64,000 bases of DNA from Oscillibacter hominis (GTDB lineage Bacteria > Bacillota > Clostridia > Oscillospirales > Oscillospiraceae), in contig NZ_CP060490.1 in the NCBI RefSeq assembly GCF_014334055.1, positions 2,170,001 to 2,234,000 of the forward strand, read 5' to 3'. The number at the start of each line of letters is the position of its first letter. The first letter of the stretch is position 1. This document shows positions 1 through 7,924 of the stretch, in pieces. The notes below the pieces were generated by a model. That model saw only the letters and a program-made list of their open reading frames with translations. It was not told where the DNA came from and made no database searches. Position numbers and translations under genes: made by a program.

Positions 1-481
1 ACTCGTCCACGGCGGTCCAGGAATCCAGCACCTTCAGGTTATAAGTGGTGCGGCCGGAATCGGGCTCAAAGATACGATCCAGGGTATAGGTCACACATTC
101 GGCGTTGAAGGGCTCGCCGTTGGTGAAGGTGACGCCTTCTCTCAGTTTGAAGCGCCAGGTGTTGTCATCCGTCTGCTCCCAAGAGGTCGCCAGAGAGGGA
201 AGCACCTCTTTACCATCGGGGCTCATACGAACCAGGAAATCAAAGATATTGTAGCTCATGTTGCCGCCGGCGGCCGCGCCGGACAACTGGGGATCCAGAG
301 ATTCAGGCTCAGCAGAAGCTGCAACAATCACCTCAAAGTTCTTGCTGGTTTCGCCGCTGCCGGAGCCAGAGGCGCTGCCGGAACCGGAAGCGCTGCCGCC
401 GTTTCCTCCGCAGGCTACAAGCCCAAAGACCATGATGCCCGCCATCAGCAGGGTAAATAAGGACTTCGCTGTTCTTTTCAT
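1..481 (-). CDS. Peptide ABC transporter substrate-binding lipoprotein (family 5), 3' part cut by window edge
   Basis: Only the first 160 codons are in the window; the gene runs off the left edge. The start ATG (479-481) follows AAGGAG. The N-terminus is a lipoprotein signal: basic MKRTAK, a hydrophobic stretch, then the lipobox LVAC with Cys at residue 24, followed by a Gly/Ser-rich linker. The mature part has the opening of family-5 solute-binding proteins (EPESLDPQLSG, later RFKLREGVTFTNGEPFNAE). It should be anchored outside the membrane and deliver peptides to the DppB/DppC permeases encoded upstream in the same direction. It is the last gene seen of the operon dppB-dppC-M20-SBP, 84 bp after the M20 gene. 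Substrate cannot be read from the sequence; a nickel or other family-5 ligand is possible but less likely beside a peptidase homologue. Confidence 0.9.
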   Translation of the reverse strand, partial: MKRTAKSLFTLLMAGIMVFGLVACGGNGGSASGSGSASGSGSGETSKNFEVIVAASAEPESLDPQLSGAAAGGNMSYNIFDFLVRMSPDGKEVLPSLATSWEQTDDNTWRFKLREGVTFTNGEPFNAECVTYTLDRIFEPDSGRTTYNLKVLDSWTAVDE

Positions 482-565
482 GTTTCCACACTCCTTGATC
501 TTATATTTTCACTCGCTTCCACCCCTCATAGAAGCAAGGGCCGGGGACTTTCTTTTCATCAAATC

Positions 566-1999
566 TCACTGTCCGGCCTCATGGGCCAGTTTGGTCAAGT
601 AGTAGAGGTACGCGGCGCAGGACATCTCATTTTCCCGCAGCCCTTTGACCGTGTGGTATTCATTGGGCGCGTGGATCCTGCCGCCCTGCCCCAGCCCGTA
701 AGAGACAAAGGGTACACCGCAGCGCTGGGTAAAGAGATAGGCTGGGCCGGTGCCGGGGAAAATGGGCCATGCATAGCCTTGGTCATAGCCGCTGTTGTCC
801 AGAGCCATCAGCGCCGCACGGCAGGCCAGCGCCTCAGGGTCGCTCTTGGACCAGGGGGAACTCTGACGGACCGTGATCTTCACGTCGTCATAGCCGTGCT
901 TGTTAAGATGCTTTTTGATCTTTTCCAGCATCATGTCGGCGGTCAGCGGGGGAACCAGCCGGACGTCCACCTTGGCCTGCACCTTATAGGGGATCACCGT
1001 CTTGGTAGCCGGGCCGGTATACCCGCCCCAGATGCCGTCGATGTTCAGCGTGGGCGTCCACATCAGTTTACGGACCGCCTCTTCCCCATGCATATCGTGG
1101 AGGAACCGGGAGGCGTAGAGCCGCTCATTCAGGAACATCTCCTCATCAAAGACAGAGGCAAAGCGCCGTGTCAGCTGTTCATCCGCCTCGGACAGGGGCT
1201 TCAGGTCATCGTAAAATCCCTCAATGAGGATGTCGTCCCCCTGGCGCATGGTGGACAGGGCGTTGACCAGCCGCCAGGCCGGACTTCCCACCCAGGCGGC
1301 GTTCATGCTGTGCAGGTCGATCTTCTGGGGACCGCCCCATTCGCCGCCCGTGACCTCCAGGTCCAAATACAGCGTGCCCTTGTTGCCCAGCAGTACGGCC
1401 GGGCGGCCCTGTTCATCCTGACGGGCGCCGTTGAGGAATACGCCGTCCAGCTTGGCAATCTCCTCCTTGTGGGCCTCTACAAAGGGGATCATGCTCTCAC
1501 TGCCCAGCTCCTCCTCGCCCTCCACTACAAAGAGGACGTTTACCGGCATATAGCCCAGCGTTTTCCGGATGGAGTCCACCGCGTTGAGGAAGCACACCAG
1601 CGGGCCCTTGGAGTTCATGATTCCGCGGGCCACGATGCACTCCCCGTAGTTCTCAAAGTCGATGCGGGCACCCTCATAGGGCGGGACAATCCACTCGTCG
1701 TAGGGCTCAGGCGGCTGTACGTCGTACATGCCGTACATGAGGATTCCGGGTGCGTTCTCCACATCGGCGTTCAGCCTGCCCACCACCACAGGGCTTTTCA
1801 CATACTGCTCCAGGTGGACATCCACACACCCCACGGAGCGCAAGAGCTCCATCACCTTTTCCGCGCACTCGTCAATCCCCTCTCCGGTCCCGGCCACACT
1901 GGGCTGACGGACCAGGTCCAGAATTTTGGGCAGGTGCTCGGATTCAAAGGCTGCATTGATATGGGAATAGACTTCTTCCAGCCAATCTGCCTTTTCCAC
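566..1999 (-). CDS. M20-family metallohydrolase homologue with altered metal ligands
   Basis: 477 aa; GTG start with GGAGGA upstream. The fold signature of M20 dipeptidases is clear (YDVQPPEPYDEW near 92, EGEEELGS at 160-167, DLHS, terminal IHAPNEY around 443). Three positions that normally bind the two metal ions differ: the usual GHYD is GMYD (Met91), the usual RGxxDxKG is RGIMNSKG (Asn129), and the Asp expected after the Glu pair appears to be Asn190. The Glu pair (162-163) and the last His are kept. I recall a conserved M20 subfamily with the same GMYDV and NSKGP pattern, so this is probably a real variant rather than decay. It sits between dppC and the substrate-binding gene, so it likely acts in the cytoplasm on an imported peptide or amide. 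It could be a single-metal enzyme, a hydrolase with another chemistry, or a binding protein. Confidence 0.85.
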   Translation of the reverse strand: MEKADWLEEVYSHINAAFESEHLPKILDLVRQPSVAGTGEGIDECAEKVMELLRSVGCVDVHLEQYVKSPVVVGRLNADVENAPGILMYGMYDVQPPEPYDEWIVPPYEGARIDFENYGECIVARGIMNSKGPLVCFLNAVDSIRKTLGYMPVNVLFVVEGEEELGSESMIPFVEAHKEEIAKLDGVFLNGARQDEQGRPAVLLGNKGTLYLDLEVTGGEWGGPQKIDLHSMNAAWVGSPAWRLVNALSTMRQGDDILIEGFYDDLKPLSEADEQLTRRFASVFDEEMFLNERLYASRFLHDMHGEEAVRKLMWTPTLNIDGIWGGYTGPATKTVIPYKVQAKVDVRLVPPLTADMMLEKIKKHLNKHGYDDVKITVRQSSPWSKSDPEALACRAALMALDNSGYDQGYAWPIFPGTGPAYLFTQRCGVPFVSYGLGQGGRIHAPNEYHTVKGLRENEMSCAAYLYYLTKLAHEAGQ

Positions 2000-2034
2000 G
2001 GTTCCATTCCTCCAGTTCTATTGCCTCAAAAGGC

Positions 2035-2904
2035 TTACTTGCTGCCGCGCAGTCTGGGGTCGCGGGCGTCGCGGATCCAGTCTCCCACAAAGTTGATGGA
2101 CAGGCTGACCAGGAAGATGGCAATGCCGGGGATCATCGTCAGCCACCAGGAGGTATAGATGTAGGACCGGCCCGAGGAGATCATCTGTCCCCAGGAGGGG
2201 ATGGAGGCCGGCAGGCCCATGCCCAGGAAGGTCAGCGCCGCCTCAGAGAGGATGGTGTTGGCCATCTGCATCGTGGTGATCACGATGGCGGAGTCGATGA
2301 CATTGGGCAGCACATGGGTGCGGATGACCCGCCACTTGCTGCAGCCCACGATTTCAGAGGAGATGATAAATTCCCGCTTGCGGATGGACAATACCTCCGC
2401 ACGCACGGTTCTCGCATACGGGACCCAGCCTGTAATGCCTAACACCAAAATGATGTTTCCCAAACCTGAGCCCAGGGCCACCATGAAGCAAAGGGCCATG
2501 AACATGAACGGGAAGGCCAGCATCACGTCCACGATACGCATGCAGACCGTGTCCACCTTGCCGCCAAAATAACCGGCCACCAAACCGATGGTGGTGCCGA
2601 TGACCATGGACAAAACACCGGCCACGATCGCAACAATCAAAGAGATACGGGAACCGTAAATCAGCCGGCTGAGGATATCCCGGCCCACCTCATCGGTGCC
2701 CAGCAAGTGGGCGCTGGACCCGCCTTCGCTGAACGAGGGCGGAATGAAGCTGTTTGCCACATCCACTTTTGTGGGGTTGTAGGGAGCCAGCAGCGGCGCG
2801 CAGATGGCCACGATGACCCACAGCACAATTACTACCATGCCGATCTTGGCCAAGAGGCCGGCTTCTTTGTAGAGCTCCCAGAAATTCTTCAATTTCTTTT
2901 TCAT
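2035..2904 (-). CDS. dppC: Peptide ABC transporter permease, DppC type
   Basis: 289 aa, the usual length. One N-terminal membrane segment (about 20-40) precedes the LLGTDEVGRDILSRLIYGSR motif typical of DppC/OppC, then the BPD_transp_1 domain with the EAA-type loop EAALTFLGMGLPASIPSWGQM that contacts the ATPases. It forms the inner-membrane channel with DppB. The start ATG follows GGGAGGG. It lies 14 bp after dppB and 35 bp before the M20 gene, so it is in one operon. No ATPase genes are visible; they may lie beyond the left edge. Confidence 0.95.
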   Translation of the reverse strand: MKKKLKNFWELYKEAGLLAKIGMVVIVLWVIVAICAPLLAPYNPTKVDVANSFIPPSFSEGGSSAHLLGTDEVGRDILSRLIYGSRISLIVAIVAGVLSMVIGTTIGLVAGYFGGKVDTVCMRIVDVMLAFPFMFMALCFMVALGSGLGNIILVLGITGWVPYARTVRAEVLSIRKREFIISSEIVGCSKWRVIRTHVLPNVIDSAIVITTMQMANTILSEAALTFLGMGLPASIPSWGQMISSGRSYIYTSWWLTMIPGIAIFLVSLSINFVGDWIRDARDPRLRGSK

Positions 2905-2918
2905 TTTCAGCCCTCCCC

Positions 2919-3836
2919 TTACTGCACGCTGATGCGCGGGTCGATGACGGTATAGAGAAGGTCAACCACCAGGTTAATCCCCACGAACAGGGCCGCCATT
3001 ATTACGATGCTCGCCTGCACAACAGGATAGTCGTACACCAGGATGCCGGTCACCAGCACACGGCCGATGCCGGGATAGGAGAACACCGTCTCCACCACGA
3101 TGGAGCCGCCCAACAGGTTGCCCACCTGCAGAGCGATCATGGTGATCACACCCACCAGGCTGTTGCGCAGACCATGGCCCACAAGCAGCTGCGTGGGCGA
3201 AACGCCCTTGGCTTTGGCAGTGGTCATGTAGTCCTGCCGGATCACCGAAAGCATGGAGTTTCGCGTCAGGCGGACCGTACTGGTGGCAAGGCCCATGGAC
3301 AAGGTTATGGCTGGCAGGATCAGGTATTTGAATCCTCCCGAGCCGGATGGCGGCAGCCATTTGAGCACCACCGCAAATAAGTACATCAGTAATAGGCCCA
3401 ACCAGAAGGTGGGCATGGAGCGGCCTGTGATCGTCAGCGCGGTCAGCAGGTTATCCAGCCACGAGTTTCTTTTGACTGCGGCAATGATACCCACCATCAT
3501 CGCCAGCGGGATGGCCACCAGCATCGAGAGCCCCACCAGCTCCAGCGTATGCGGCAGCGCCTCACCGATCATATCAATAACCGGGCGCTTGTACCGGTAA
3601 GAGTTACCCAAGTCCAGCGTGACCATGTCTTTCAGGAAGTTCACATACTGTACCGGCAGCGGATCGTTCAGCCCCAGGTTTTCCTTCAGCTGTTCATACT
3701 CTTCTACGGTTGCGTTGGCGTCCAACATCAGTGTTGCGGGATCTCCCACGACACGCATGATGAAGAACACGGTCGTGGCCACTAAAAATAATACGATCAA
3801 TGCGTGGAAACATCTCTTGACTACGTATCTACCCAT
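2919..3836 (-). CDS. dppB: Peptide ABC transporter permease, DppB type
   Basis: 305 aa from ATG 3834-3836, chosen over an in-frame start 24 bp upstream because AAGGA sits about 9 bases before it and the protein then begins MGRYVVKR as in DppB proteins. About six membrane segments; the N-terminal motif VVGDPATLMLDANA and the loop SVIRQDYMTTAKAKG are family signatures. It is the first gene of the dppB-dppC-M20-SBP operon and partner of DppC in the membrane channel for peptides. The operon faces away from the AstE/AspA-like gene at 4605, with a 768-bp gap between them. Confidence 0.94.
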   Translation of the reverse strand: MGRYVVKRCFHALIVLFLVATTVFFIMRVVGDPATLMLDANATVEEYEQLKENLGLNDPLPVQYVNFLKDMVTLDLGNSYRYKRPVIDMIGEALPHTLELVGLSMLVAIPLAMMVGIIAAVKRNSWLDNLLTALTITGRSMPTFWLGLLLMYLFAVVLKWLPPSGSGGFKYLILPAITLSMGLATSTVRLTRNSMLSVIRQDYMTTAKAKGVSPTQLLVGHGLRNSLVGVITMIALQVGNLLGGSIVVETVFSYPGIGRVLVTGILVYDYPVVQASIVIMAALFVGINLVVDLLYTVIDPRISVQ

Positions 3837-4085
3837 ACTTTCACATCCTTCTCTTACCACCGGGGCGGCAGTGAACCAAACAAATTACCTGCGGCCTCAT
3901 CGGGCCTGCGATTGCAGCTTTTTTTCACTCTGTGCAAGAAACGGATAGCGGACCCCTCTCCACTCCGATCAGCCCTGCCAGCATCCCTCTTTCCTCTGCC
4001 GAACAGCTTTTGTTTTCACCGGCCCCGTGGCCCCGGGGGCCGGCTGATTTTAAAAGCGTCCCATATTGTGATTGAATTTATCCTA

Positions 4086-4114
4086 AGTTTAAGGGGATTT
4101 GCTTCTTCTGTCCA
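4086..4114 (-). promoter_or_regulatory. Putative sigma-A promoter of the dppB operon
   Basis: Read on the minus strand: -35 TGGACA (4109-4114), 17-bp spacer, -10 TAAACT (4086-4091). It would give a 5' leader of about 240 bases before dppB. The -35 and -10 each depart from consensus at two positions. Confidence 0.45.
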
Positions 4115-4487
4115 ATACTCTTTTTTTATTGATTCATACAATGATTTTATATGTTGGCTGTGAATTTTAAGACAAATTGCTCACTTCTTTCTCCAATTGA
4201 GCCAAATTTCGGTCCATTTGCGATCAAACGCCTGAAAAAGCCAATCGTTTGGTGCTTTTCCCATAAGCATCCGCCTCCACCCCGCAGGAAACTGTGCAGG
4301 ATTTCCCTCCTGTCGCCCCGTGACAGCTTCTGCTTTTTCCTGAATTGACATGCTTTGCGCCCCAATCCAGGGCTCCGCCGCCCAGCATGGGCGCTCCCTT
4401 TCCAGGCCGCCTGACAGTGGCAGGTTCATTTATACTATTATATATAAAGAGCGGTTATTGCCCCCTCCCTTGGGCTCCTTGGGCGTA

Positions 4488-4516
4488 TTGACACGCCAAA
4501 AAATGCCTGATAGAAT
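4488..4516 (+). promoter_or_regulatory. Sigma-A promoter of the AstE/AspA-family gene
   Basis: -35 TTGACA (4488-4493), 17-bp spacer, -10 TAGAAT (4511-4516); nearly consensus. It predicts a leader of about 82 bases before ATG 4605. Confidence 0.75.
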
Positions 4517-4604
4517 TCCATCGACCGGAGGACTATTCTTTTTCCGGTCTTTCGGCCCCATGTCCCCTTTGTCCCAAAATTCAGATTTAGGAGGAACATC
4601 AAAA

Positions 4605-5615
4605 ATGGCAGAAACCGTCGTTTTAGGGAAAAAGTTAGGCAGCGGCGAGCGTGCATATATTACACTGCCGGTTACCACTATGGCCAGCGGATACCGTCTG
4701 GAGGTGCCGGTGCATGTGCTCAACGGCATGAAGCCCGGCCCAAAAATCTTCCTCAACGCCGTCTCTCACGGCGACGCCTATACCGGCATGCAGGTCATCA
4801 AGCGCGTACTGGAGACCGCCGACGTCAACGAACTCTGCGGCACCATCATCGCCGTGCCCTGCGCCAACCCCATCGCCTTTGAGTGGGATTCCCGCAACAC
4901 CCCGGTGGATATGAACAACCTCAACCGCAACTTCCCCGGCAGCCCCAAGGGCTGGTTCACCGATCAGCTGGCCGATGTGGTCTGCTCCATCTGCTCCGAG
5001 GCCGACATGCTCATTGACTGGCACGGCGGCTCCTATGGCACGGCCATCAACTACATCCTGATGAAGAAGGCGGAGGGCGAGCTGTCCGACCGCATCCTGG
5101 AGTTGGGCCTGGCCTATGGACTGGAGATGTACTACAACGGCGCGCCTGCCGGCCCCGCCGCCAAGTACACCGGCACGCTGACCGACTACATGATCGGCCT
5201 GGGCAAGCCCTCCATTGTTGCCGAGATCGGCGCGGGCACCGATCTGCCCTTCGACCAGATTGCCCTCTCCGCCCAGGGCGTGTTCAACGTCATGCGCAAG
5301 ATGGGCATGTATCCCGGCGATCCCATCGTCCCCAAGACCCAGTACCTCATCAAAAAACGCCCTCTGCTCCGTCCCAAGAACGGTGGTTTGTTTGTCCCCG
5401 CGGTGGGCTTTGACCACCTGAACAAGACCGTGCCCCAGGGTACGCTGCTGGCCCAGATCCTCAGCCCCCTCACCCTGGAAGTCATCGAGGAGATCGTGGC
5501 TCCCTGCGAGCAGACCGTCTTTTTGAACATGCGCGGCTATGCCACCAAGGTCCACCCCGGCGACTATGCCTACATCCTGGGCGACTTGGCCAGCGCGGAG
5601 CAGTTCCACAACTGA
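4605..5615 (+). CDS. Succinylglutamate desuccinylase/aspartoacylase family zinc hydrolase
   Basis: 336 aa from ATG 4605, chosen because AGGAGG lies 9 bases upstream and a near-consensus promoter precedes it; the longer open frame upstream has no such support. The M14-like AstE/AspA fold is shown by DMNNLNRNFPG, the second zinc histidine in DWHGG and the catalytic Glu in IVAEIGAG. The first zinc motif, normally HxxE, reads HGDA here (His55, Ala58), so the expected Glu ligand is missing; Asp57 could substitute. Family members remove acyl groups from amino acids such as N-acetylaspartate or succinylglutamate. The divergent dpp operon with an M20 homologue suggests a shared role in using acylated amino acids or peptides (inference). 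Confidence 0.88.
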   Translation: MAETVVLGKKLGSGERAYITLPVTTMASGYRLEVPVHVLNGMKPGPKIFLNAVSHGDAYTGMQVIKRVLETADVNELCGTIIAVPCANPIAFEWDSRNTPVDMNNLNRNFPGSPKGWFTDQLADVVCSICSEADMLIDWHGGSYGTAINYILMKKAEGELSDRILELGLAYGLEMYYNGAPAGPAAKYTGTLTDYMIGLGKPSIVAEIGAGTDLPFDQIALSAQGVFNVMRKMGMYPGDPIVPKTQYLIKKRPLLRPKNGGLFVPAVGFDHLNKTVPQGTLLAQILSPLTLEVIEEIVAPCEQTVFLNMRGYATKVHPGDYAYILGDLASAEQFHN

Positions 5616-5652
5616 TCTTGTCTCCTCCAAATTTTTCTTCAAGCCCCTCTAT

Positions 5653-5697
5653 GCATAAAAGCGTTGACAGATCCCTGGTCTGTCAGCGCTTTTATGC
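5653..5697. terminator. Bidirectional terminator between convergent genes
   Basis: Inverted repeat with arms GCATAAAAGCG and CGCTTTTATGC, extended inward by TGACAGA/TCTGTCA, loop of about 7. An A-run on one side and a T-run on the other fit use by both the deacylase gene and the convergent gene at 5714. Confidence 0.8.
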
Positions 5698-5713
5698 TTT
5701 CTCTCTTCATGAT

Positions 5714-6184
5714 TCAGTTTCTGGAGCATTTTTCCGCATCGATGGCCAGAACCACCATCAGCACACACAGCATGTCCTGCGTGTCGGCAACATCGATCAC
5801 ATATGTATCCGTCAGGTGAAAAAGTTCTTTGGAAATCCGGGCCACCTCCCGGCCTCCGGAATCGGTGATGGCGTAGTCCCACTCCATGAAGTCCCCGTCG
5901 ATCTGCCAGCCTTTGCAGTCGATGTCAAACCTTGGATGGAACAGGGAAAATTCCTTTTCAATACATCCCACATAGGTTTCACCCAGATAGAGCTCAAATT
6001 TGGGCAGCAGCGTGAGCACCCGCTCCCGCACCGTGCCGACATGGGTCCCAATCCCGTCCAGCACATGCAGGCAGTGCCCCCAGGCCAGCTGCCCCTCCAC
6101 GGTGAAGACCACCCGCCCCTGTTCATCGTAGATGTCGTAGCTGTCAAACCAGGAAAAAAACCGCTGGCGAAAAAGAAGCTTCAT
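5714..6184 (-). CDS. LURP-one-related (Tubby-like beta-barrel) protein
   Basis: 156 aa from ATG 6182-6184, preceded by AGGGGGG; the longer upstream frame lacks a ribosome site. The sequence alternates short beta strands with the family pattern (SWFDSYDIYDEQGRVVFTVEGQ, then GTVRERVLTLLPKFELYLG and a C-terminal hydrophobic strand), as in YxjI/LOR proteins, about 160 aa long. Biochemical role of bacterial members is poorly known; some bind membranes or lipids. It is a single gene facing the deacylase gene and divergent from trkA. No signal peptide is seen, so it is probably cytoplasmic. Confidence 0.75.
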   Translation of the reverse strand: MKLLFRQRFFSWFDSYDIYDEQGRVVFTVEGQLAWGHCLHVLDGIGTHVGTVRERVLTLLPKFELYLGETYVGCIEKEFSLFHPRFDIDCKGWQIDGDFMEWDYAITDSGGREVARISKELFHLTDTYVIDVADTQDMLCVLMVVLAIDAEKCSRN

Positions 6185-6549
6185 ATGAATCCCCCCTGTG
6201 CGCTTGAACCCCTCCACTTTCCGGGCGAGAAAGAGCGACAGGCTCCGCGCAGTTTTAAACTGTATTGTACAGGTGCATGGAGCAAAACGCAAGCTCAAAT
6301 TGGCCTGTATTGATAGCGTGGCCGGCTTGTCCCACAGCATGCCCCGCGCAGCTCCGGCGCGTCAATCTATAAAAAGCAATTGATTTTTTAGATCGTATCA
6401 TATGCCTCAAGTTGTTGCAAGGAGAAAAAAGTCGGCTTTTTCTTCCGATTTGTCACAATCCCGCGGAAAGCTGTTGTGCTTTCCAAATCCGCGTGCTACA
6501 ATTGGGTCGTCTCTTCTTCATACTTTATTCACATACAGGGGAGTTCGTC
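6185..6549. other. Intergenic region between LURP-one-like gene and trkA
   Basis: 365 bp without a supported gene. The trkA promoter lies at 6474-6502. I saw no ydaO-type c-di-AMP riboswitch: the predicted trkA leader is only about 40 bases. The minus-strand promoter for the gene at 5714 was not convincingly found. Confidence 0.5.
6474..6502 (+). promoter_or_regulatory. Promoter of trkA-trkH
   Basis: -35 TTGTGC (6474-6479), 17-bp spacer, -10 TACAAT (6497-6502), about 40 bases before the trkA start. Confidence 0.6.
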
Positions 6550-7914
6550 ATGAAAATTATCATTGCCGGCGTAGGAAAGGTCGGCTCCATATTGACCAAA
6601 AAGCTGGCGGCGGAGAACCACGACGTCACCATCATCGACCAGAACCCGGATGTCATCTCCGAGCTTGTCAACGTGTGCGATGTGATGGGCGTGTGCGGCA
6701 ACGGCGCCAGCTACAGCGTACAGCAGGAGGCCGGCTCCGAAGGTGCGGACCTGCTCATTGCCACTACCTCCGGTGACGAGGTGAACATCCTCGCCTGCCT
6801 GGTGGCCAAAAAACTGGGTGTGCGCCACACCATCGCCCGGGTCCGCAACCCCGAGTACGAAAAACAGCTGCGCTTTATGCGTGAAGAGCTGGGGCTGTCC
6901 ATGGTCATCAATCCGGAAAAGGCCACCGCCCGGGAAATTTCCCGGGTGCTGCGTTTTCCCTCCGCCCTGAAGGTGGACACCTTCTCCAAGGGCCGCATCG
7001 AACTCGTGGAGTACCGCATCGGAGAGCAGTCCTCCCTGTCCGGCGTGCGCCTTACCGACCTCTATGAGAACACCCGGGCAAAGGTGCTGATCTGCGCCGT
7101 GGCCCGCGGAAACGAGGTGTTCATCCCCTCCGGCGAATTCCTGCTGCAGACCGGCGACAAGATCTATGTCACCGCCTCGCCCCAGGAGCTGGAGGCCTGC
7201 TTCCGCCACCTCGGCGTGTTCCGGGCCCAGGCCCGGGCCGTCATGATCGTGGGCGCCAGCAAAATCTGTTATTACCTGGCCTCTGAGCTTTGCAGCACCG
7301 GCATGTCCGTCAAGATCATCGACTCCGACGAGCAAAAGTGCGTGGCCATGAGCGAGCGCCTGCCCCAGGCCCTGCTGATCCAGGGCGACGGCACCGATGC
7401 AGAACTTCTGCACGAAGAGGGTGTGAGCCAGAGCGACGCCTTCGTCTCCCTCACCGGGTTGGACGAGGCTAATATCATCATGGCCATGTACGCCTCCAAG
7501 CAGGGCGTGGGCAAGGTGGTGGCCAAGGTCAACCGCCAGTCCTTTGTGGACCTGGTGGCCTCCGGCAGCATGACCGACAGCATCGTCTCCGCCGGCGGCA
7601 TCACCTCGGAGCTGATCCTGCGCTATGTCCGGGCCATGCAGAACGGCATGGCCTCCCATGTGAAGACGCTGCACCGCATCGTGGGCGACCGGGTAGAGGC
7701 GCTGGAATTCGGTGTCCCCAAGGGCTCCCCCCTGGTGGGCGTTCCCTTTAAGGACCTGAATTTGAAAAATGACCTGCTGGTGGCCGGCATTGCCCGGTCC
7801 AACGGCAAGATCATCATCCCCTCCGGCCAGGACAGCCTGCACTGCGGCGACAGCGTCATCGTTGTGACCACCCACACTTCCCTCCGCGATCTTTCAGACA
7901 TCCTGAAAAAATAA
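6550..7914 (+). CDS. trkA: Potassium uptake regulatory subunit TrkA
   Basis: 454 aa from ATG 6550 (MKIIIAGVGKVGSILTKKL), with AGGGGAG just upstream. Two copies of the RCK unit are visible: a Rossmann NAD-binding domain with GVGKVG at 7-12, a TrkA-C domain around 140-225, then a second Rossmann half starting RAVMIVGASKICYYL and a second TrkA-C domain at the end. This is the standard double-RCK TrkA that gates the TrkH channel in response to nucleotides. trkH follows 10 bp downstream, so the two are co-transcribed and translated together. Confidence 0.96.
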   Translation: MKIIIAGVGKVGSILTKKLAAENHDVTIIDQNPDVISELVNVCDVMGVCGNGASYSVQQEAGSEGADLLIATTSGDEVNILACLVAKKLGVRHTIARVRNPEYEKQLRFMREELGLSMVINPEKATAREISRVLRFPSALKVDTFSKGRIELVEYRIGEQSSLSGVRLTDLYENTRAKVLICAVARGNEVFIPSGEFLLQTGDKIYVTASPQELEACFRHLGVFRAQARAVMIVGASKICYYLASELCSTGMSVKIIDSDEQKCVAMSERLPQALLIQGDGTDAELLHEEGVSQSDAFVSLTGLDEANIIMAMYASKQGVGKVVAKVNRQSFVDLVASGSMTDSIVSAGGITSELILRYVRAMQNGMASHVKTLHRIVGDRVEALEFGVPKGSPLVGVPFKDLNLKNDLLVAGIARSNGKIIIPSGQDSLHCGDSVIVVTTHTSLRDLSDILKK

Positions 7915-7924
7915 GGAGGCAGAC

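Larger units (their letters stand above)
3837..4604. other. Long divergent intergenic region between dppB and the deacylase gene
   Basis: No convincing coding sequence in 768 bp. It holds a minus-strand promoter for dppB (4086-4114), a plus-strand promoter (4488-4516), an AT-rich middle and a GC-rich hairpin (arms 4019-4026 and 4036-4043) inside what would be the roughly 240-base dppB leader. No T-box or known riboswitch pattern was recognised in that leader. Confidence 0.6.

Noticed and set aside
581..2158. 525-codon open frame on the plus strand, antisense to the M20 gene
   Set aside because: Composition is typical of a high-GC antisense shadow (His, Gln, Gly, Val rich, no motifs); the minus-strand M20 gene explains the region.
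3837..4604. Small open frames in the dppB-deacylase gap
   Set aside because: AT-rich stretches with no ribosome sites or protein-like composition; explained as regulatory region.
6185..6549. Possible c-di-AMP (ydaO) riboswitch before trkA
   Set aside because: The predicted transcript leader is only about 40 bases and no aptamer motifs were seen.
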